This document shows positions 59,033 to 64,000 of a DNA stretch of 64,000 nt, piece after piece. Below the pieces are notes generated by a model that saw nothing but the letters and a program-made list of their open reading frames with translations, ran no database searches and had not been told where the DNA came from. Within the stretch, counting starts at the first letter, position 1; every line of letters begins with the position of its first letter. A program made the position numbers and the translations under genes. The DNA is from Actinophytocola sp035634895. Lineage in GTDB: Bacteria > Actinomycetota > Actinomycetes > Mycobacteriales > Pseudonocardiaceae. The DNA lies in assembly GCF_035634895.1 (NCBI RefSeq), contig NZ_DASQCC010000189.1, positions 46,416 through 110,415 on the forward strand. The letters are read 5' to 3'.

Positions 59033-59692
59033 TCAGCGAAGCAGCCTGGTCAGGCCGGTCTTGGTCCACGAGTCGAGCAGCCGCCCCTCGGCGGCGATCT
59101 GGTGCTCCGGTCCGACGATGCAGGAGTCGCCGGCCGCGTGCATCCAGGAGGTCTGGTTCGGGTCGTCGATGAACGAGTACCCGGTCAGCAGCAGCTCAGC
59201 CTCCGGGTAGCAGGTTCGCGCGATCCACGCCGCCATCGTGCCGGTGGTCGCCCAGGTGCCCTCGGCACGAGTGGGCAGGCCGAGGGCGTCCGACAACGGC
59301 AGCGTGACCTCCGCGTTGTTGACCGGCACCAGGCCGAGGTCCTCGGGCCACCAGCCGGGCAGCATGTCCGGCTCCCAGTGCAGGCGGCCCGGCTCGACCA
59401 TGAGGTACAGCCGCTTGCGGTAGTTCTCGAAGACGTACTTCGTCGCCCGCAGTGCACGGTTGAACACCACGACGTGACAACGACTGCCGACCGTCGGCGG
59501 CGCACCTGGCTCGTCGGTCACGAAGCCGTTGACCCGAAAGACCAGGTCACAGGCGTCGATCGCCTTGGCGCGCTCCTCGTTCGCCGCCATCGGCATGTTG
59601 CCGACGACGGCCACGGTGCGTGGTTCCGGGTGTTCGGCATAGACGTCAACAAGCGAGCGCATGACGCTCTGCACAGGGACGACGTCGACCAT
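59033..59692 (-). CDS. GT29-like sialyltransferase homologue, candidate pseudaminyltransferase
   Basis: The 219-aa protein shows the sialyl motifs of glycosyltransferase family 29. Motif L: RTVAVVGNMPMAANEERAKA then IDACDLVFRVN (residues 25-55). Motif S: TTGTMAAWIARTCYPEAELL then LTGYSF (149-174). Motif VS: HQIAAE, that is Hx4E (197-202). GT29 is typical of animals and rare in bacteria. Adjacent pse genes make CMP-pseudaminate, so it probably transfers pseudaminate or a related nonulosonate. I chose the ATG at 59692; the frame is open to 59875 but into the divergent promoter. Confidence 0.8.
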   Translation of the reverse strand: MVDVVPVQSVMRSLVDVYAEHPEPRTVAVVGNMPMAANEERAKAIDACDLVFRVNGFVTDEPGAPPTVGSRCHVVVFNRALRATKYVFENYRKRLYLMVEPGRLHWEPDMLPGWWPEDLGLVPVNNAEVTLPLSDALGLPTRAEGTWATTGTMAAWIARTCYPEAELLLTGYSFIDDPNQTSWMHAAGDSCIVGPEHQIAAEGRLLDSWTKTGLTRLLR

Positions 59693-59832
59693 GGGCGGAG
59701 AAGTTACCAGGCCTACACACTGAAACGAATGCCCTGTTTGGAACGTAACGGTTTCCCTGCACGCAACGTAACGGTCTGCGCGAACCGCATCCCCTGCGGC
59801 ACGCACGGTGGCCGCCGGTACGCTCGATAACC

Positions 59833-60747
59833 GTGTCAGTAACGAGCACTGCCGAGCAGGAGCAGGCACCTCCACCCCCTTCCAGCCGTAGCTGGTCGCG
59901 TGCGTGGGAGGACATCGTCGAGGGCGTCAAACAGCGCGAGCTGTGGGGGCATCTCGGCTGGCAGGACATCAAGCAGCGCTACCGCCGGTCGGTGATCGGC
60001 CCGCTGTGGATCACGCTCTCGATGGCGATCACCGCCATCGGGCTCGGCCTGCTCTACTCACAGCTGTTCAGCGCGAACATCCCGACGTTCCTCCCGTACG
60101 TCACGGTCGGGTTCATCGTCTGGAACTTCATGCTCGGCTGCCTCATCGAGGGCACCGACACGTTCATCGGCAACGAGGGCCTGATCAAGCACCTGCCCGC
60201 GCCGCTGACCGTGTACGCGCTGCGCACGGTGTGGCGGCTCACCCTGATGCTCGCGCACAACCTGCTGGTGTACGTGGTCATCGTGGTCATCTTCTGGAGC
60301 GACCTGACGACGTCCGGCTACGAGATCTCGCCGGGTGGGGACCCGCAGCCGGGAATCAGCGCGACGATCCTCCTGGCGATCCCCGCGTTCGCGCTGCTGG
60401 CCCTGAACGGCGGCTGGGTCGCGATCCTCTTCGGCATCATCTCCACGCGCTACCGGGACATCCCCCCGGTCATCTCGAGCGTGGTGAACCTGCTGTTCTT
60501 CATGACGCCGATCGTGTGGACCACCGACATCCTGACCAACCGGATCGGTGGCGGCGCCGACTGGAAGATCCTGATCGCCGAGCTGAACCCCCTGTACCAC
60601 TTCGTGCAGATCCTGCGCGCACCGCTGATCGGCAACTCCCAGAGCTGGCATCACTGGGCTGTCGTCGGCGGGTTTACCGTTGTGGGGTGGGCGCTGGCCT
60701 TCGTGGCCATGCGTAACTACCGTGCCCGAGTCTCCTACTGGGTCTGA
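59833..60747 (+). CDS. wzm: Wzm-type ABC exporter permease for galactan/O-antigen polysaccharide
   Basis: The 304-aa protein has six membrane helices and the family opening LWGHLGWQDIKQRYRRSVIG (residues 38-57) before helix 1 (PLWITLSMAITAIGLGLLYS). It pairs with the ATPase gene 20 bp downstream to flip a lipid-linked glycan. With the GlfT1-like gene it matches the mycobacterial Rv3781-Rv3783 set that exports the arabinogalactan precursor. The GTG at 59833 has no clear ribosome site. Confidence 0.92.
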   Translation: MSVTSTAEQEQAPPPPSSRSWSRAWEDIVEGVKQRELWGHLGWQDIKQRYRRSVIGPLWITLSMAITAIGLGLLYSQLFSANIPTFLPYVTVGFIVWNFMLGCLIEGTDTFIGNEGLIKHLPAPLTVYALRTVWRLTLMLAHNLLVYVVIVVIFWSDLTTSGYEISPGGDPQPGISATILLAIPAFALLALNGGWVAILFGIISTRYRDIPPVISSVVNLLFFMTPIVWTTDILTNRIGGGADWKILIAELNPLYHFVQILRAPLIGNSQSWHHWAVVGGFTVVGWALAFVAMRNYRARVSYWV

Positions 60748-60767
60748 GCGAGGCGAGAGAGAAGCCA

Positions 60768-61586
60768 ATGGTCAGTATCGACGTCTGGAACGCCTCCGTC
60801 GACTTCCCGATCTTCGACGCGAAGTCCCGTTCCCTGAAGAAGCTCGTCCTCGGCAAGGTGGGCGGCAAGATCGGCACCGAGCAGAAGGTGCCGATCATCG
60901 AGGCACTGCACGACATCTCACTGTCGCTCAAGGAGGGCGACCGGGTCGGGCTGGTCGGCCACAACGGCGCCGGCAAGTCGACACTGCTCCGGCTGCTGGC
61001 CGGCATCTACGAGCCGACCCGCGGCTCTGCCAGGACCATCGGCAAGGTCGCGCCGGTCTTCGACCTCGGCGTCGGCATGGACCCGGAGATCTCCGGGCTC
61101 GAGAACATCATGATCCGCGGTCTGTTCCTCGGCATGACCCGCAAGCAGATGGAGAAGCGGGTCGACGACATCGCGGAGTTCACCGAGCTCGGCGACTACC
61201 TGCAGATGCCGCTGCGGACGTACTCGACCGGCATGCGGGTCCGCCTCGCGCTGGGCGTGGTCACCTCGATCGACCCGGAGATCCTGCTGCTTGACGAGGG
61301 CATCGGCGCGGTCGACGCGGCGTTCCTCGCGAAGGCGCGGACCCGTCTGGTGGATCTGGTGAAGCGCTCCGGCATGTTGGTGTTCGCCTCGCACCAGGAC
61401 GACCTATTGTTCGAGCTGTGCAACACGGCCATCTGGATGGACGAGGGGCACGTGAAGATGCACGGCTCGTTGCGCGAGGTCATCACCGGCTACAAGGGTA
61501 GGGACCCGTTCCCGGGCATGGACACCGAGACTCTCGACCGTCTCGGCGTCGAGAAGGCGCTCACAACCAACGGCGGCGAGGTCTGA
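60768..61586 (+). CDS. wzt: Wzt-type ABC exporter ATPase
   Basis: The 272-aa ATPase has Walker A VGHNGAGKSTLL (residues 63-74), signature YSTGMRVRLALGV, and Walker B EILLLDEGIGAVD. It lacks the extra C-terminal glycan-binding domain of some Wzt proteins, so export is not expected to depend on a terminal sugar cap. GAGAGAAG precedes the ATG. It partners the permease just upstream, and the GT gene begins immediately after its stop. Confidence 0.94.
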   Translation: MVSIDVWNASVDFPIFDAKSRSLKKLVLGKVGGKIGTEQKVPIIEALHDISLSLKEGDRVGLVGHNGAGKSTLLRLLAGIYEPTRGSARTIGKVAPVFDLGVGMDPEISGLENIMIRGLFLGMTRKQMEKRVDDIAEFTELGDYLQMPLRTYSTGMRVRLALGVVTSIDPEILLLDEGIGAVDAAFLAKARTRLVDLVKRSGMLVFASHQDDLLFELCNTAIWMDEGHVKMHGSLREVITGYKGRDPFPGMDTETLDRLGVEKALTTNGGEV

Positions 61587-62492
61587 ATGAACTTCGATGG
61601 GCAGTTGCCGTCGAACGCGGTGGTCGCCGTGGTGGTCACCCGCCATCGCAGGGAGCTGCTCGCCGACTCACTGAAGATGATCGGCGCGCAGACCCGGCCG
61701 CCGGACCACCTCGTCGTGGTCGACAACGGCCCTGACGACCCGGTCGCGGACATCGTCGAGAGCTGCCCGGTGCCGTCCACCTACCTCGCCTCGCACCGCA
61801 ACCTCGGCGGGGCGGGTGGCTTCGCCCTTGGCATGCTGCACGCGTTGTCGATGGGCGCCGAGTGGGTGTGGTGCGCGGACGACGACGGCCGCCCGGCGGA
61901 CGAGAACGTGCTGGAGATCCTGCTCGACGAGGCTCGGTCACGCAACCTGGCGCAGATCTCGCCGGTGGTGTCGAACATCGAGTCCCCGGCGAAGCTGGCG
62001 TTCCCGCTCCGGCGCGGCCTGACGTGGAAGCGCAGCGCGGCCGAGCTGGGCACGGACTTCCTGCCCGGCATCGCCTCGCTGTTCAACGGCGCCCTGTTCC
62101 GCGCGGCGACGCTGGACGTCATCGGCGTGCCGGACTACCGCCTGTTCTTCCGCGGCGACGAGGTGGAGATCCACCGGCGGCTCGTGCGGTCCGGGCTGCC
62201 GTTCGGCACCTCGCTGCGCGCCGCCTACCTGCACCCGGACGGCTCCGAGGAGTTCAAGCCGATGCTGGGCGGCCGGTTCCACGCGCAGGACCCGGAGAAC
62301 GAGGTGAAGCGGTACTACACCTACCGCAACCGCGGGTACCTGCTGTCGCAGCCGGGACTGCGCAAGATCGGCATGCTGGAGCTGGTCCGGTTCGGCCTGT
62401 ACTTCCTCGGCACCAAGCGGGACCCGAAGGCGTTCATGCAGTGGCTCAAGCTGGTGCGGCAGGGCAGGCGGGAGAGGTTCTTCCGCTTCTAG
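61587..62492 (+). CDS. glfT1: GlfT1-like galactofuranosyltransferase (GT2)
   Basis: The 301-aa GT2 enzyme starts directly after the wzt stop. Motifs are VVAVVVTRHRRELLADSLKM, ASHRNLGGAGGFALGMLHAL, and CADDDGRP with the DDD metal site, then FRGDEVEIHRRLVR as the base region. This is the pattern of mycobacterial GlfT1 (Rv3782), which adds the first galactofuranose to the rhamnose-GlcNAc linker of arabinogalactan. Gene order (permease, ATPase, GT) differs from Mycobacterium but the set is the same. Confidence 0.88.
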   Translation: MNFDGQLPSNAVVAVVVTRHRRELLADSLKMIGAQTRPPDHLVVVDNGPDDPVADIVESCPVPSTYLASHRNLGGAGGFALGMLHALSMGAEWVWCADDDGRPADENVLEILLDEARSRNLAQISPVVSNIESPAKLAFPLRRGLTWKRSAAELGTDFLPGIASLFNGALFRAATLDVIGVPDYRLFFRGDEVEIHRRLVRSGLPFGTSLRAAYLHPDGSEEFKPMLGGRFHAQDPENEVKRYYTYRNRGYLLSQPGLRKIGMLELVRFGLYFLGTKRDPKAFMQWLKLVRQGRRERFFRF

Positions 62493-62552
62493 CGGATCCG
62501 CTGGCGGCGAACTCTCGTTGCCCCGCGCGCCGGTCGGTGGTGGTGTTGGGGT

Positions 62553-62822
62553 ATGGCTGATCCCAAACACGCGCTGGTGCTGCACATGACCGGCAGTGGC
62601 GAGCCGGTGGTGTTCGCGCTGTCCGACGAGGTCGCGCGCGAGCTGGCGCCGAGACTGCCGGAGCTGTTGTCGGCGGCGAAGGTCGACTCCGTGGGCCTGG
62701 CGGACGGCGCCTCGGTCGCGGTGAACTTCGCCCACGTGGTGACCGCGCATCTGGACGAGCTGCCCCCGAACGCGCGGGTGTACGGCACGGTGGCGCGCCG
62801 ACACGGGTTCGCCGTCTCGTAG
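62553..62822 (+). CDS. uncharacterised small protein (89 aa)
   Basis: The 89-aa protein (MADPKHALVLHMTGSGEPVV, ending ARVYGTVARRHGFAVS) is soluble and mixed alpha/beta, with no recognised family. It lies 60 bp after the GT gene. Its stop codon sits in a hairpin at 62817-62834. Confidence 0.65.
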   Translation: MADPKHALVLHMTGSGEPVVFALSDEVARELAPRLPELLSAAKVDSVGLADGASVAVNFAHVVTAHLDELPPNARVYGTVARRHGFAVS

Positions 62823-62834
62823 GAGTCCCTACGA
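62817..62834. terminator. hairpin over the stop codon
   Basis: TCGTAGG (62817-62823), loop AGTC, CCTACGA (62828-62834). A small terminator or attenuator before the next gene. Confidence 0.45.
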
Positions 62835-62842
62835 TCTGCCGC

Positions 62843-63454
62843 ATGGCACTTCTCCACCGCACGACACTGCGTCCCACGAAGCTCGAGCTGCTGTCGGTCT
62901 GGCTGCCCACCCGTCGCTGGTACGAGGGGGACGGTGAGGTCGAGCGGGTCGCCGGGTTCCGCTTCGACGACCCCGCCGGCGCGGTCGGCATGGAGACCAT
63001 GCTGGTCCGGTCGGCCGGCGGGCCGGTCCACCAGGTCCCGCTGTCCTACCGCGAGACGCCGCTGCCCGGCGCCGACGACTTCCTCGTCGCCACCGCCGAA
63101 CACGGCACGCTCGGCACGCGCTGGGTGTACGACGCGTGCGGGGACCCCGTCTACGCCGCGGCGCTGGCCCGCGCGATCCTCGCCGGCGACGACCAGGCCG
63201 AGGAGTACTTCGAGGACGACGGCAGGCGGGTGTACCGCGAGCCGACCATGGCCATCGCCGGGAGCGGACGGGCCGGGGCACCCGGGGTCGGGCAGGTTCG
63301 CCGCGTCGAGGACGGCGACCCGACCGTCGTGGTCACGGACACCGTCGAGCTGACCGTCCTCCGGCGGATCGGCGACACCGGGACGAGCCGGCCGGCGCTG
63401 ACCGGTACGTGGGACGGCGAGACGCGAGTACTGGCGTACGCCTCGAATCTCTGA
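62843..63454 (+). CDS. maltokinase N-terminal-cap-like domain protein
   Basis: The 203-aa protein resembles the cap domain of actinobacterial maltokinases (LELLSVWLPTRRWYEGDGEV at residues 13-32, GFRFDDPAGAVGMETMLVRS, then VPLSYRETPLPGADDFLVAT) but lacks a kinase domain. Stand-alone copies exist in actinomycetes with unknown roles. The start is ATG 62843; a hairpin lies just upstream and no strong ribosome site is seen. Confidence 0.75.
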   Translation: MALLHRTTLRPTKLELLSVWLPTRRWYEGDGEVERVAGFRFDDPAGAVGMETMLVRSAGGPVHQVPLSYRETPLPGADDFLVATAEHGTLGTRWVYDACGDPVYAAALARAILAGDDQAEEYFEDDGRRVYREPTMAIAGSGRAGAPGVGQVRRVEDGDPTVVVTDTVELTVLRRIGDTGTSRPALTGTWDGETRVLAYASNL

Positions 63455-63467
63455 CTAAAGTCAGCGA

Positions 63468-64000
63468 ATGGACGCTGTCGCGGAGGTTCGACGGTTCACC
63501 CGGCTGGTGACCCAGCGCGTGGGGGCACTCAACGACCACTACCTGGCACGGGACCGCCCGCTGGGCGAGGCGCGGCTGCTGTGGGAGATCGACGAGGGCG
63601 CGGACGTACGTGACCTGCGGGCCCGGCTCGACCTGGACTCCGGCTACCTGAGCCGGCTGCTGCGCTCGCTGGAGTCGGCCGGGCTGGTGACCGTCGAACC
63701 GAGCGACCAGGACCGCAGGGTCCGGATCGCCCGCCTCACCGCGCCCGGCCGGCGCGAGCGGGCGATCCTCGACGAGCGGGCCGACGACCTCGCCAGCTCG
63801 CTCCTGGCGCCCCTGAACGCGAGGCAGCGGGCGCGGCTGGTCGAGGCCATGCGCGGGGTCGACCGCCTGTTGACCGCCGGCCTGGTCACGGTCGCGCCGG
63901 CCGACCCGGACCACCCGCACGCCCGGCACTGCCTGACCGCCTACTTCGCCGAGCTGGCCGTGCGCTTCGAGGACGGTTTCGACGCCGGCCTCGGCATCTC
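63468..64000 (+). CDS. MarR-family regulator, probably MarR-GNAT fusion (cut by window end)
   Basis: About 177 residues are visible. A MarR winged helix (LGEARLLWEIDEGADVRDLR; GYLSRLLRSLESAGLVTVEP) is followed by a C-terminal stretch (DHPHARHCLTAYFAELAVRF) that is the usual start of a GNAT acetyltransferase domain in MarR-GNAT proteins. The frame is open at the edge. An inverted repeat CTGACTAAAGTCAG (63451-63464) sits just before the ATG and may be an autoregulatory operator. Confidence 0.82.
   Translation, partial: MDAVAEVRRFTRLVTQRVGALNDHYLARDRPLGEARLLWEIDEGADVRDLRARLDLDSGYLSRLLRSLESAGLVTVEPSDQDRRVRIARLTAPGRRERAILDERADDLASSLLAPLNARQRARLVEAMRGVDRLLTAGLVTVAPADPDHPHARHCLTAYFAELAVRFEDGFDAGLGI

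Noticed and set aside
59693..59875. N-terminal extension of the GT29-like protein
   Set aside because: It would overlap the start of the divergent wzm gene and its promoter, and the extra residues have no GT29 similarity.
1..64000. CRISPR arrays
   Set aside because: No regularly spaced direct repeats with unique spacers; the only short repeats are the IS21 end, the pseG linker and the 43.5-kb pair.

Overview
The window is high-GC actinomycete DNA. The best fit is Pseudonocardiales of the Lentzea/Saccharothrix type: it has two conservons (CvnABCD), a mycolata-style galactan exporter with a GlfT1-like transferase, an ESX-associated EspG protein, an AfsR-type regulator, and short intergenic repeats. 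This is inferred from gene content; no 16S gene is present.

Layout. 1-5.4 kb: a SigE-family sigma factor with a membrane partner (cut by the window edge), then a GH3 glycosidase divergent from a LacI repressor, with CGAAAcTTTCG operators. 5.4-13.5 kb: a TerY/PP2C/kinase triad (three genes joined by ATGA overlaps), divergent from an AfsR-like NB-ARC/TPR activator, then an XRE-TPR regulator preceded by a small secreted peptide. 13.5-19.3 kb: NUDIX, an unknown 353-aa protein, VOC, SDR/TetR with a long palindromic operator, and TetR/methyltransferase. 19.8-27.8 kb: two large uncharacterised proteins (the first possibly TULIP/P47-like) and a LuxR-LAL regulator. 27.8-33.0 kb: a decayed mobile-element hot spot (frameshifted IS5 transposase, IS21 end, LuxR pseudogene joined to an integrase fragment, and an AT-rich TIR/SLOG-like gene) abutting tRNA-Arg and tRNA-Ser. 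The same stretch holds an NTF2-like gene and a divergent monooxygenase/MarR pair that look intact.

33-48.4 kb: acetoacetyl-CoA synthetase, a helicase-associated-domain protein, an MHYT sensor, and two conservons, the second followed by a P450. 48.4-51.6 kb: a tRNA-Glu with an odd tRNA-Pro-like neighbour, EspG, a dienelactone-hydrolase homologue lacking its nucleophile, a TauE/SafE permease and a VOC protein.

51.6-62.5 kb is the most interesting region: a pseudaminic-acid pathway (PseB, PseC, PseF, PseI, and a PseG fused to a GNAT domain that may supply PseH) beside a small protein with all the sialyl motifs of family GT29. These sit next to a Wzm/Wzt ABC exporter and a GlfT1-like galactofuranosyltransferase. 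Together they suggest a nonulosonic-acid-decorated cell-surface glycan made by an actinomycete, with the GT29-like protein as candidate pseudaminyltransferase. The window ends with a maltokinase-cap-like protein and a MarR(-GNAT) gene cut by the edge.
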